Shown piece after piece: positions 31,282-39,484 of a stretch of 47,360 bases of DNA (positions are counted from its first letter, which is position 1; each line of letters begins with the position of its first letter). A program made the position numbers and the translations under genes. The notes beneath the pieces were generated by a model. That model searched no databases and was not told where the DNA came from. It was given only the letters and a program-made list of their open reading frames with translations. The stretch covers positions 1 to 47,360 of the forward strand of contig MUNB01000069.1 of NCBI GenBank assembly GCA_002154345.1, in the 5' to 3' direction. This stretch comes from Streptomyces griseus (lineage in GTDB: Bacteria; Actinomycetota; Actinomycetes; Streptomycetales; Streptomycetaceae).

Positions 31282-32282
31282 GCGCCGACGGCCGGTTCGC
31301 CGCGCAGCGCCCGCAGGACCGGCTCGTCGAAGTTGACCAGGTGCCAGTCGGTGCGGCTGTCGATGACGGCGTAGCCGTGCGTGACCTGGCCGGTGGCGGT
31401 CTGGACGAGCCGGCCCTCGCGCACCACGTAGGTGTCGAAGCGCGAGCGGTAGAGGAAGTCCTTGAAGATCTCCTCGACCGTGTAGACGACGTACAGGTCC
31501 TCCTCCATGAGGGCCTCGTCGAGGATGCGGATCTTCGAGTGCGAGCAGGCCGGGATCCACTTGCGGTCGTCCAGGAGCGTCTTGATGGAGAGGCCGCGGT
31601 CGGCGAGGAACAGGTCGACGACCTCCTCCATCTGCCGCAGATAGCCGGACATCTGGAGCCGCTCGGTGAAGTGGCAGTACGGGTAGGGGATGCGCCACTT
31701 CCAGCCGAAGGCGTTCTTCCCCTCGGTGAGCAGGCTGAGCACCGGGTCGGGGCCGGTGGTGCCGTGGCCGTCCGACAGCGGCTCGGGAGCGGTCGGCGTC
31801 ACGTGCGCGCCGGGCTCGGAGGTGGCGATCCGCTCGACGGCGAACGGCCGCAGCTGCTCCGGTACCGGCTCGGCCGGGAAGGTGGTGTCGATGCGCAGCA
31901 CGACGCGCGCCCGGCCGGTGACGGCCTTCACGGACGCGCCGTCGCGGTCGACGTTCAGCGTCACGCGGAAGAGCAGTGCGTCGCCGTCCTTGGAGACCGG
32001 CTCGACGTCGGCGGTCACCAGGTCGTCCAGGTGCAGCGAGCTGAGGATGCGGACGTCCAGCTCGGCGAAGTCCAGGCCGAGGCCCAGCTCCTCGTAGAGC
32101 ACGCGGCTCGACAGGCCCGCGGCTCTGAAGTGTTCCAGGACGGCTTCCTCGACCAGGTAGTTGTCGTGCTTGAAGCCGATCCAGGTGCAGATGTTGGAGC
32201 CCTCGTAGCGCGGGCGCAGCGACACGCGCGTCGGCGTGTGCAGGAGCGTCTTGATCCGGGCGTCGGTCACAACGATGGTCAT
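31278..32282 (-). CDS. Double-hotdog acyl-thioesterase-like protein
   Basis: A 334-residue protein that reads as two hotdog domains: one at about 10-150 (SNICTWIGFKHDNYLVEEAV, then LDFAELDVRI and LHLDDLVTADVE) and one at about 195-325 (YCHFTERLQMSGYLRQMEEV, then SKIRILDEALMEEDLYVVY). The pattern fits acyl-ACP or 4-hydroxybenzoyl-CoA-type thioesterases. It might release or transfer the finished acyl chain, or trim wrong chains. I cannot name the catalytic residue with certainty. ATGA overlaps link it to the hydrolase gene before it and the DsrE-like gene after it. Confidence 0.68.
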   Translation of the reverse strand: MTIVVTDARIKTLLHTPTRVSLRPRYEGSNICTWIGFKHDNYLVEEAVLEHFRAAGLSSRVLYEELGLGLDFAELDVRILSSLHLDDLVTADVEPVSKDGDALLFRVTLNVDRDGASVKAVTGRARVVLRIDTTFPAEPVPEQLRPFAVERIATSEPGAHVTPTAPEPLSDGHGTTGPDPVLSLLTEGKNAFGWKWRIPYPYCHFTERLQMSGYLRQMEEVVDLFLADRGLSIKTLLDDRKWIPACSHSKIRILDEALMEEDLYVVYTVEEIFKDFLYRSRFDTYVVREGRLVQTATGQVTHGYAVIDSRTDWHLVNFDEPVLRALRGEPAVGA

Positions 32283-33397
32283 GGGGCTGGTTCTCCAGGC
32301 GCTCGGTCTCCGGGCCGCTGCGAACGCGCCCGCGAGGACAGGGACATGACGAAGTCGCCGACGACGGAGGAGAACTCCGCCGGCCGCTCCGTCATCAGGA
32401 AGTGGCCGCAGTCCGTGAGGACGCGGATGTACGCGTCGGGCAGGTCGGCGGTCAGATCGCGGCCCTCGGCCGGATCCACCGCGATGTCCAGCGCACCGCA
32501 CACGACGGCGACCGGCACGCGGATCCGCCCGGGCCGGAGCCACGGGGTGCGCAGATAGCTGTCCACGAACCGCAGCCAGCCGTACGGACCGATCCGGTCG
32601 CAGACCCGGCGCGCCATGGAGAGCTGGATCTCCGGATCCAGCCGGCCGCCGGAGTGGACCCGGATGCCCTCCTCCATGATCCGCTCGAACTCCGCCGGAT
32701 AGCGGGTCATGGAGTCCCAGTCGAACTCCTCGGCCGTACGCCGGTAGAACGGCGAGACGAGCACCAGGCCCTCGATGCCGTACCGCTCGAACGGGTCGCG
32801 TCCGGCGTCCAGTTCGCGGTCGAGGAGCGCCAGCGTCTGGAGCGCGGAGAACGAGTGGGCGACGACCGTGCCCGCGCCGCCGGGTACGCCGTCCAGCGCC
32901 TCCGCCAGCCAGCGGGTGGCGTCCGGGGCACGGTGCCAGCCGCCGTCGCCCGCGCCGCGCCACGGCAGGTCGGCGGTCCACAGCTCCTGGCCGGCCGGCC
33001 GGTGCGCGAGGAAGGCGTCCCAGACGGTGGCGCTGTTGCCGAGGCCGTGCAGCAGGAGCATCCGGCCGGTGACCGGACCGCCCGCCACCGGATGGCGGTG
33101 CAGCTCGACCGGCGGCCCGGTGCCGGTGGCGAACCCGCGCGGCACCACGGCGGTGCGCGGCCGCGCGGACCGTACGGGAGCGGTGACGGGCGGCTCCTGC
33201 CGTACGGGAGCGGCGGTGGCCGGTTTCGGCCGTACGGGAGCGGTGGCCGTCGTCGTCCGCCGTACGGGAGCAGACGCGGTCGGCGTCTCCGGTGGGGCCG
33301 TCGTGGCGACCGCCTCCGGCCGTACGCGCGGTGCCGGAAGCGTGTCCGGCAGCGCCGGTGCCACAGGTCCCGCGGCCGTCCCGGTGGCGCTGCTCAT
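32279..33397 (-). CDS. Alpha/beta hydrolase with repetitive N-terminal extension
   Basis: A 372-residue protein. After about 105 residues of low-complexity, Pro/Ala/Arg-rich sequence comes a standard alpha/beta-hydrolase: MLLLHGLGNSATVWD (oxyanion), VVAHSFSALQTL (nucleophile Ser in AHSFS), VVCGALDIAVDP (acid region) and TDCGHFLMTERP (His). The extension contains several APVR units encoded by a 30-bp tandem repeat. The substrate is unknown; in this operon a thioester or ester of the acyl chain is plausible. ATG at 33397 has AGGAGG upstream and overlaps the preceding stop. Confidence 0.85.
   Translation of the reverse strand: MSSATGTAAGPVAPALPDTLPAPRVRPEAVATTAPPETPTASAPVRRTTTATAPVRPKPATAAPVRQEPPVTAPVRSARPRTAVVPRGFATGTGPPVELHRHPVAGGPVTGRMLLLHGLGNSATVWDAFLAHRPAGQELWTADLPWRGAGDGGWHRAPDATRWLAEALDGVPGGAGTVVAHSFSALQTLALLDRELDAGRDPFERYGIEGLVLVSPFYRRTAEEFDWDSMTRYPAEFERIMEEGIRVHSGGRLDPEIQLSMARRVCDRIGPYGWLRFVDSYLRTPWLRPGRIRVPVAVVCGALDIAVDPAEGRDLTADLPDAYIRVLTDCGHFLMTERPAEFSSVVGDFVMSLSSRARSQRPGDRAPGEPAP
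33171..33290. repeat. 30-bp tandem repeat inside the hydrolase gene
   Basis: CGTACGGGAGC occurs at 33171, 33201, 33231 and 33261, exactly 30 bp apart, and a decayed version (CGTACGCGCG) lies at 33321. On the coding strand each unit gives APVR plus six variable residues. Such in-frame repeats usually vary in copy number between strains. Confidence 0.9.
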
Positions 33398-34338
33398 CCG
33401 GCCTCCTGCGGTCCGACCAGCAGCAGGCCGGCCGCCGGCCCCGCGTCGCCGCCGCCGGTCACCGCGTACACGGGGCCGACGCCGCCCGCCGCGAAGTAGC
33501 CCGCCGAGGCCGCGCACTGGAGGACGCCGAGCGCACCGGAGGCGCCGGGCCAGCGGCCCGCGACACCGAGGTCGCGGACTCCGGCCGGTCCGCCGGCCGC
33601 CACGGCGTCGCCGTCCGGCGACTGCCAGGCCGTCGGAGGCCGGCCGCCGAGCGCGTCGAGCGCCTCGACGCAGTCCGGCAGCCCGCCGGAGCGCGCATGG
33701 CCGCCGACCACGGCGACCGCGCGCACACCGCGCACCCCGGCGGAGCGCCGGTGCTCCAGCACCAGTGCCGCCGCTCCGTCGAACGCCTGCGTACGGCCGG
33801 TGAGCCTGCGCGCCGGATCGGTGTCCGGCTCCGCGCCGATCACCACGGCCCGGTCCGCGCGGCCCGCCGCGATCAGCGTCATGGCCCAGCGCACCGCGTC
33901 CGTTCCGGAGGTCTCGCCGTTGCACAGCATGAGGTTCGGTCCGGTGAGGCCGAACCTGATGGCGACCGACGAGGCGAGCACATTGCTCGACGCGTTCGGC
34001 AGGTCCATCGGGCTGGTGGCCCCCGCGGTGTCGGCGGCGATCGTGTCGACGGTGCGGCAGATGGTGTCGAGGTTGCCGTAGTTGGAGCTGGCGACGACGG
34101 CCGTACGGTCGCCGCCGAGCGCGGTCCCGTCCTCGTCCAGGAGCCGCGCCTCGGTCAGCGCGTCCCGGACCGCGCAGTAACCGAGCTGCGTGGCACGGTC
34201 CTTGTAGCGCAGCCCCTTGCGGCCGAGCCGGGCGCGCGGATCGACCGGCGCACTGTCCGGACGCGGTTCGCCCAGCAGGTCCGCCGGGGTGTCCACGCCC
34301 GCCAGGGCGATGCCGATGCCGGTCACGAGGATGCTCAT
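33394..34338 (-). CDS. KS-like protein, candidate chain-length factor (Cys replaced by Glu)
   Basis: A 314-residue thiolase-fold protein, shorter than a full KS. The nucleophile region reads TGPNLMLCNGETSGTDAVRW: aligned on GPN and SG, the active-site Cys position is Glu142, whereas classical chain-length factors often have Gln there. The C-terminal half is compressed; HGTGT is missing, although GASGALGVLQCA survives. It sits directly after two intact KS genes with ATGA coupling, the usual place of the beta subunit in type II systems, so I infer a KS-CLF heterodimer with one of them. Confidence 0.83.
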   Translation of the reverse strand: MSILVTGIGIALAGVDTPADLLGEPRPDSAPVDPRARLGRKGLRYKDRATQLGYCAVRDALTEARLLDEDGTALGGDRTAVVASSNYGNLDTICRTVDTIAADTAGATSPMDLPNASSNVLASSVAIRFGLTGPNLMLCNGETSGTDAVRWAMTLIAAGRADRAVVIGAEPDTDPARRLTGRTQAFDGAAALVLEHRRSAGVRGVRAVAVVGGHARSGGLPDCVEALDALGGRPPTAWQSPDGDAVAAGGPAGVRDLGVAGRWPGASGALGVLQCAASAGYFAAGGVGPVYAVTGGGDAGPAAGLLLVGPQEAG

Positions 34339-35474
34339 CGCACGGCCTCCACCACGGCGACGGCGTTGATACCGCCGAAGCCGAACGCGTTGATCTGCGC
34401 CACGGACAGCTCGGCCTCGGCCGCCTCACCGGTGACGAAACGGAAGTCGGCCGCCTCCTCCACCGGATGGCTCAGGCCCGGGGTCGGCGGTACGCGGCCG
34501 GTGTCGAGCGCGTTCAGCGCGGTGACCAGGCCGATCAGCCCGGAGGCTCCGGAGGTGTGGCCGGTCATCGACTTGATCGCGGTCATCAGCGGCACACCGA
34601 CGTGCGCTCCGAAGGCCTCGGCCACCGCGGTGGCCTCCGCCTCGTCGTTGAGCAGCGTGCCGGTGCCGTGCAGCATCACCAGGTCGACGTCCTCCGGCTT
34701 GACGCCGGCCCGCTCGTGCGCCTGCCGGATCGCCGCGGCGATGCCCCGGTGGTCCGGCGCGGTGGCGTGGTGCGCGTCGCAGTTCAGTCCGACCGACCGC
34801 AGCCGGCCGCGGACCGCGCCGGTACGGCTGCCGGTGTCGCGGCGGATCACGACGGCCGCCGCGCCGTCGCCCATCACCGCGCCGGTACGGTCCCGGTCGA
34901 ACGGCCTGACCCGGTCCGGCGGCACCGGATGCACCCGCTCCACCAGCCCGTACATGCTCTCGGTGAGCACGTCCACACCGGCCGCGATCACCGTGTCGGC
35001 CTCGCCGAGCTCCAGCAGATCGGTGCCCATCGCCAGCGCGTACAGCGAAGCGGAGCAGGCGTTGGCGAAGGTGTGCACGGAGGTCGTGCCGAAGCGTTCG
35101 CGCAGCGCCCGGCCGAAGTGCAGCCGCTCCGCGTCCATCGGCAGGCCGTCGCGCCACCACAGTTCGGCCGAGCGCAGCTCGCGCAGACCGGTGCCGACGA
35201 GCACCGGAACACCGGAGAGGTCGTCGCCGAGACCGGCGTCGCGCGCGGCCTGCGCCACCGCGTCCAGCAGGAGGGCCGTGGCCCGGCCCGGCACATCGGC
35301 GCCGGGTACCGGGCGGTCGTCGATCTCGTACGCGTACCGCGCGTTGTACCGCGAGCGGTCGAAGCCGCGCAGCTCGGCGTGGGCGCTGCGGCCGGCGCAG
35401 AGCGCCTCGAAGAGTTCGCGCGGATCACGGCCGACGCCGGCCGCCGCGCCCGTTCCGGTCACCAGCCAGCTCAT
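34335..35474 (-). CDS. Beta-ketoacyl-ACP synthase (intact, second KS)
   Basis: A 379-residue FabF-type KS with all catalytic residues: Cys140 in FANACSASLYALAMG, His269 in HGTGTLLND, and His306 in KSMTGHTSGASG. It differs considerably from the KS before it and has a shorter N terminus (MSWLVTGTGAAAGVG). It overlaps both neighbours by ATGA. It may form one of two condensing pairs with the degenerate KS-like proteins. Confidence 0.93.
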   Translation of the reverse strand: MSWLVTGTGAAAGVGRDPRELFEALCAGRSAHAELRGFDRSRYNARYAYEIDDRPVPGADVPGRATALLLDAVAQAARDAGLGDDLSGVPVLVGTGLRELRSAELWWRDGLPMDAERLHFGRALRERFGTTSVHTFANACSASLYALAMGTDLLELGEADTVIAAGVDVLTESMYGLVERVHPVPPDRVRPFDRDRTGAVMGDGAAAVVIRRDTGSRTGAVRGRLRSVGLNCDAHHATAPDHRGIAAAIRQAHERAGVKPEDVDLVMLHGTGTLLNDEAEATAVAEAFGAHVGVPLMTAIKSMTGHTSGASGLIGLVTALNALDTGRVPPTPGLSHPVEEAADFRFVTGEAAEAELSVAQINAFGFGGINAVAVVEAVR

Positions 35475-36724
35475 CGGCCCTGCCCCTCGTACTTGCCGAG
35501 GACGACGACCGCGTTGTTGCCGCCGAACGCCAGACCGTTGTTGACGACGATGTCGAGATCGGCGTCCACGGCCTCGTTCGGTACGCAGTCGACGTCGCAC
35601 TCGGGATCGGTGCTCACGTGGTTGATGGTCGGCGGGATGAAGCCGTGCACGATCGCCAGCGAGCAGGCGATGGCCGACAGCGCGCTGGCCGCGCCCATGG
35701 TGTGGCCGATCATCGACTTGATGGACACGGTGCGCGGCGGCTCGCCGAAGACCTCGCGGATGGCCTGCGCCTCGGTGATGTCGTTGGCCCGGGTACCGGT
35801 GCCGTGCGCGGAGATCAGGTCGACCTGCTCCGGCTTGACCCCGGCGTCGTCCAGCGCCAGTTGCATGGCGCGGCCGACGCTCGCGCCGTTCGGCGCGACC
35901 TGGTGGTGCGCGTCGCAGTTCAGTCCGTAGCCGAGGACCTCGGCGTAGATCCTCGCGCCGCGCGCCAGCGCCGACGACAGGCTCTCCAGCACCAGTACGC
36001 CGGCGCCCTCGCCGGTGAGGATGCCCTTGCGGTCCACGTCGAAGGGCTGGCAGCGCTCCGGTGCGATGGTGCCCAGCCGGTAGAAGCCGGCGAAGGTCTT
36101 GCGGCACAGCGCGTCGGCGCCGCCGCACAGCGCGAAGTCGACCTCTCCGGCGCGCACCGCGTCGTAGCCGTAGCCGATGGCGTAGTTGCCGGCCGCGCAG
36201 GCCGTCGGAATGGTGACGGCCTCCACATCGGTCAGTCCGAGCTCGTGCGCGATGGCGGTGGAGAGCCGGCCCGCCCGGACGCGCCGCGCGACCACCGGAT
36301 CCATGTGCTCGGATCCGGCGCGGATCTCGGTCTCGACCAGGCTGTCGAGGTCGCGGGACTCGCCGTCGGTGGTGCCGATGGAGATGAGACCGCGTTTGGT
36401 CCGCAGCTCCTCCGGAAGCAGGCCGGCGTCCTGTGTGGCCATCCGGGCGGCGGCGACGGAGAACCGCGCCGCCCGGCCCAGCTGTTCGAGATCCGTGTCA
36501 CGGATCCAGTCGGCCGGTTCGAAATCGCTGATCTCGCAGCCGTTGGCGTAGGCGAAGCCCGTGGTGTCGAAGCTGGTGATCGGCTTGGCGCCACTGCGCC
36601 CGGCCCGCAGCCCCTCGGCGAAGGCGGCTGCGCCCACACCGATGCTGGAGAACACTCCGAACCCGCTCAGGACCACTCGCTGCGCACCGTCCGGATCCGC
36701 CGGATCCACGGAGAACGACGTCAT
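35471..36724 (-). CDS. Beta-ketoacyl-ACP synthase (intact, first KS)
   Basis: A 417-residue FabF/KS-alpha-type enzyme that elongates ACP-bound chains with malonyl units. The catalytic triad is Cys176 (IPTACAAGNYAIGYG), His307 (HGTGTRAND) and His341 (KSMIGHTMGAAS). The length is normal. It starts 46 bp after the first ACP gene, giving the ACP-KS-KS-CLF order. With the ketoreductase and dehydratases but no enoyl reductase in the operon, repeated use would make a polyene. Confidence 0.95.
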   Translation of the reverse strand: MTSFSVDPADPDGAQRVVLSGFGVFSSIGVGAAAFAEGLRAGRSGAKPITSFDTTGFAYANGCEISDFEPADWIRDTDLEQLGRAARFSVAAARMATQDAGLLPEELRTKRGLISIGTTDGESRDLDSLVETEIRAGSEHMDPVVARRVRAGRLSTAIAHELGLTDVEAVTIPTACAAGNYAIGYGYDAVRAGEVDFALCGGADALCRKTFAGFYRLGTIAPERCQPFDVDRKGILTGEGAGVLVLESLSSALARGARIYAEVLGYGLNCDAHHQVAPNGASVGRAMQLALDDAGVKPEQVDLISAHGTGTRANDITEAQAIREVFGEPPRTVSIKSMIGHTMGAASALSAIACSLAIVHGFIPPTINHVSTDPECDVDCVPNEAVDADLDIVVNNGLAFGGNNAVVVLGKYEGQGR

Positions 36725-36770
36725 GAAATCTCCCCAACCAGTCTCGATGGTCCGTGGTGTGGTGACGCCG

Positions 36771-37022
36771 TTACCAGCCGGCTATCTCGGCGACGACCTG
36801 GTAGACGCTCTTGAGGTTGACCATGCGGCCGAGCTGGGCCTGGTCGATCTCGATGTGGAACTCCTTCTCCAGCGACGCGAGGATCTCGATCGCGCGGAGC
36901 GAGTCGGCGTCGTGGTCCTCCTTGAAGAGGCTGGTCTCCGTGACGTCCTCGGGCTCGATCTCCAGGATGTCGCAGACGATGTCCTTGATCTTTTCCTGGC
37001 GCTCGTCGATGGCGGTCGTCAT
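36771..37022 (-). CDS. Acyl carrier protein (first in operon)
   Basis: An 83-residue carrier protein with the attachment site HDADSLRAIEILASLEKEF, Ser41. I chose the ATG at 37022 because AAGGAG lies 7 bases upstream; a TTG two codons earlier is less likely. The gene lies between the oxygenase and the intact KS genes and is probably the main carrier for chain extension. Confidence 0.94.
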   Translation of the reverse strand: MTTAIDERQEKIKDIVCDILEIEPEDVTETSLFKEDHDADSLRAIEILASLEKEFHIEIDQAQLGRMVNLKSVYQVVAEIAGW

Positions 37023-37082
37023 CGTCAATCTCCTTGGTGTGGGGTGGTGTCGAGGCGGGCCGCACGGTGCGGCCGGCCGGGG

Positions 37083-38081
37083 TCAGACGTCGGTGCTGGA
37101 CTGCACCTGTCCGTCGTCCGCGCGGCCCGGCCGCGAGCGGCGCAGGTCGAGCTGGACGAAAACGCGCTGGAGCCAGCGGTCACGGCCGTCGTAGCGCGGC
37201 GTGAACGCGGTACGGCCGTGCAGCGCCAGCCGGTTGTCGACGTACGCGAGGTCGCCGGGCTCCAGCACCAGCGTCCTGCGGGTCTCGGCGAAGGCCTCGC
37301 CGAGCTCGTCCATCGCGTGCCGCGCCTCGTCGTCCAGCGGCTGGGTGCTGGTGAAGTCGACCTTCACGTCCGGGTCCTGCCGGGCGCCGCTGAGGATGCC
37401 GTGCGGCTCCGGCAGCGAACCGAGGTCGCCGAAGGAGGCGGGCGGGGCGGTGACGTAGCGCGGCTCGTGCAGCACCGCGCGGCTGCGCTCGGACAGCAGC
37501 GGCAGCGCGTTGCGGATGGACGCCACGCGCAGACCGGCGACGTTGTCGTGGTCGTTGCGCAGGCACATGAGACCGACCAGGTCCGGCCGCATCGGGTGGA
37601 AGGCGTTCTCGATGTGCATGGTCAGCTGGGTGGCGCCGGCGTTGCCCTGGAACTCCTCCATGCCGGGCACCGGGACGACGTCCTGGACCAGTGCGCCGTG
37701 CTTCTCCTCGCGGAAGGCGGTGAGTTCGCCGAGCTGGAGCGAGATGAGCGCGAGGACGGAGGCCGGCAGGGTGGTGGAGCGCTGGACGGAGCCTGCCTTG
37801 CTCGGGGTGTCCGGCAGGACGTCGGAGTGGACCGGCAGGTTGCGCAGCAGCAGCATCGCGTCGGCGCCGGGTTCGCGGACGAAGCGGCGCAGCGTCTGGC
37901 GCAGCCGGATCGGAAGACGGGCCGAGAATTCGCGCGCCGCGTCGACCCAGACACGGTCGTCGATCTCTCGCGGACTGATATCGGTCAGCTCGGCGGCGAC
38001 CCTTTCGAGTTCGCCCTTCTCTTCCTCGGTGAGCACAATGCCGGCCTTGCGGTCCAGCACGTTTCCGACGTCGACGGACAT
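37083..38081 (-). CDS. Fe(II)/2-oxoglutarate oxygenase, asparagine-hydroxylase-like
   Basis: A 332-residue member of the clavaminate-synthase-like family that includes AsnO and VioC, which hydroxylate free amino acids at the beta carbon. The iron ligands read MHIENAFHP (His156, Glu158) and DNRLALHGR (His288), with Arg302 or Arg306 behind for 2-oxoglutarate; the HxE form rather than HxD is typical of this subfamily. ATG at 38081 follows GAGGAG. It is the first gene of the acyl operon. Since module 6 of the NRPS reads as Asn, the likely product is 3-hydroxy-Asn, but Arg or another amino acid cannot be excluded. Confidence 0.87.
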   Translation of the reverse strand: MSVDVGNVLDRKAGIVLTEEEKGELERVAAELTDISPREIDDRVWVDAAREFSARLPIRLRQTLRRFVREPGADAMLLLRNLPVHSDVLPDTPSKAGSVQRSTTLPASVLALISLQLGELTAFREEKHGALVQDVVPVPGMEEFQGNAGATQLTMHIENAFHPMRPDLVGLMCLRNDHDNVAGLRVASIRNALPLLSERSRAVLHEPRYVTAPPASFGDLGSLPEPHGILSGARQDPDVKVDFTSTQPLDDEARHAMDELGEAFAETRRTLVLEPGDLAYVDNRLALHGRTAFTPRYDGRDRWLQRVFVQLDLRRSRPGRADDGQVQSSTDV

Positions 38082-38244
38082 GTTTCTCCTCGCCTGCGGG
38101 AGGTGGGTGGGGCTCTGGAATCCGCGCTGCCGGAAATCGATCCGGCGCCTGTCCAGAATGACGGGCTTCGAAGAGCTAAAACGTGGCCTTGCAGCAACTG
38201 GCAAAAGCGCAGGCCGACCACGGCCGTTCGCGGGCCGCGTCCGG
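38082..38244. promoter_or_regulatory. Upstream region of the acyl operon
   Basis: These 163 bp precede the oxygenase gene and should contain the promoter of the long leftward operon. On the minus strand TTGCCAGTTGCTGCAA is a gapped inverted repeat (TTGC-N8-GCAA, 38189-38204), a possible regulator site. The LuxR-type gene upstream points the same way, so read-through is also possible. Confidence 0.45.
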
Positions 38245-39207
38245 TCAGAGCAGGCCCATCTGCGCGGCCCTGACACCGGCCTGGAACCGGCTGCGCGCGT
38301 CGAGGCCGACCATGGTGGACGCCACGTCGTTGCGCACCGTCCGGACGCTGACGCCGATGCGCCGCGCGATCGCGTCGTCGGTGAGGCCGTCGGCGAGCAG
38401 CCGCAGGACGCGTTCGCGGCGCGGCCGCGACGGCGGGGCCGGCAGCGGTGACGTCGCCTGCCTGACCTCCATGCTGTTGTCCCACAGCCGGTCGGCGAGG
38501 CCGTTCAGCGCGTCGAGGCCGGAGCCGCCGCGCAGGACCCGCGCACCGCCGCCGGCGTCGAAGAGGACGCCGACCGCGCCGTCGACGATCACCGCGCGGG
38601 TCGGCACGTGCGGCAGCGTGCACGGCGCCGCGCCCTGGGCGCCGAGCCACCGCGCATGCTCGACCGCGGCGGGCCGGTGCAGGAACGACGCGCTCCACAC
38701 CTGCCGCAGCACGGCCTCCCGGCGGAGCACCGCCTCGGCCACATGGCGCGAGAACTCGAAGGATCCGGCGCTGTGCTCCGGTACGAGCAGCACCACCTCG
38801 CGCCGGACCGTGGCGACCAGCCGCTCCACCAGGGCCGAGGCCTCGTCGGCGCTGCCCGCGCCGAGCGGCTCGGCCGGCCGTTCCACGGACCGCTCGTGCA
38901 GCGCGATCAGCCGCTCCACCTCCAGCGGTCCCGGCAGCCCGGTGCTCTGGGCGTCCTGGAACCTGCGGGTCGCCAGGGCCGGCAGCGCCAGCGCCGGTTC
39001 GACCGCGCGCAGCGCGCCCTCGTCGTCGGCCGACGCCGTGACCAGTCCTTCCTCGCGCAGCTCCGCGACGACGCCGCCGAGCCACTCCTCCGTCGTGTCG
39101 AGCACGGCGGCCAGGTCGGACGGACGCCATCTTCGGCGACGCAGCATCATGCGATAGACGAATTCGGTCCGGCGGTCGAGTCCGACCGCACACTCTCGTT
39201 CGTTCAT
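38245..39207 (-). CDS. LuxR-HTH transcriptional regulator with TrmB-like N terminus
   Basis: A 320-residue regulator. The N terminus has a winged-helix-like segment (RPSDLAAVLDTTEEWLGGVVAELREEGLV cut here into its key parts: the recognition helix around residues 35-50), the middle resembles the ligand-like domain of actinomycete TrmB/LuxR proteins (TRAVIVDGAVGVLF), and the C terminus is a LuxR-type HTH (LADGLTDDAIARRIGVSVRT) ending in RSRFQAGVRAAQMGLL. The same ending occurs in the genes at 44541 and 45504, so the three are paralogues. It lies directly upstream of the acyl operon in the same orientation and is a natural candidate for its control. The start is ATG at 39207. Confidence 0.85.
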   Translation of the reverse strand: MNERECAVGLDRRTEFVYRMMLRRRRWRPSDLAAVLDTTEEWLGGVVAELREEGLVTASADDEGALRAVEPALALPALATRRFQDAQSTGLPGPLEVERLIALHERSVERPAEPLGAGSADEASALVERLVATVRREVVLLVPEHSAGSFEFSRHVAEAVLRREAVLRQVWSASFLHRPAAVEHARWLGAQGAAPCTLPHVPTRAVIVDGAVGVLFDAGGGARVLRGGSGLDALNGLADRLWDNSMEVRQATSPLPAPPSRPRRERVLRLLADGLTDDAIARRIGVSVRTVRNDVASTMVGLDARSRFQAGVRAAQMGLL

Positions 39208-39459
39208 CTCCGGGCCCCCGTGAAATCATGGATACGCAGAAGCGTGAAGGCGTCCGCGGTGAACGGAGAATGATGTCACCGCAGTTGCCGAGGACACGTC
39301 GCATTCCGCCACGCAACGGAATGCGGAGAACAGGACCCGCCCGTCCTCGGACCTCTGTCCTACGGGCGTCCCGTCGACGATTCGTCCGGCATTCGACCGC
39401 CGGCCCGAATTCACGTTCCCATGTTTATCCGCCGCGCGGTGCCGGGGCAATGCCGGCTA

Positions 39460-39473
39460 CATGAAGCTGCCAG
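39460..39473. promoter_or_regulatory. Shared regulatory motif, copy 1 (variant)
   Basis: CATGAAGCTGCCAG, one mismatch to the core of the copies at 40443 and 44501. It lies about 250 bp upstream of the LuxR gene that starts at 39207. The 277-bp gap it sits in (39208-39484) is somewhat richer in A/T than its neighbours and holds no gene. Confidence 0.5.
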
Positions 39474-39484
39474 CGCGGGCCGGT

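Noticed and set aside
33292-35544. A 750-codon plus-strand frame over the KS genes
   Set aside because: It is low-complexity Arg/Ser/Pro-rich translation opposite two KS-like genes with clear catalytic motifs.
24788-38198. GTTG(T/C)TGCA as an operator common to the NRPS/thioesterase region and the acyl operon
   Set aside because: A 9-bp near-match found twice is too short to separate from chance without a genome-wide count.
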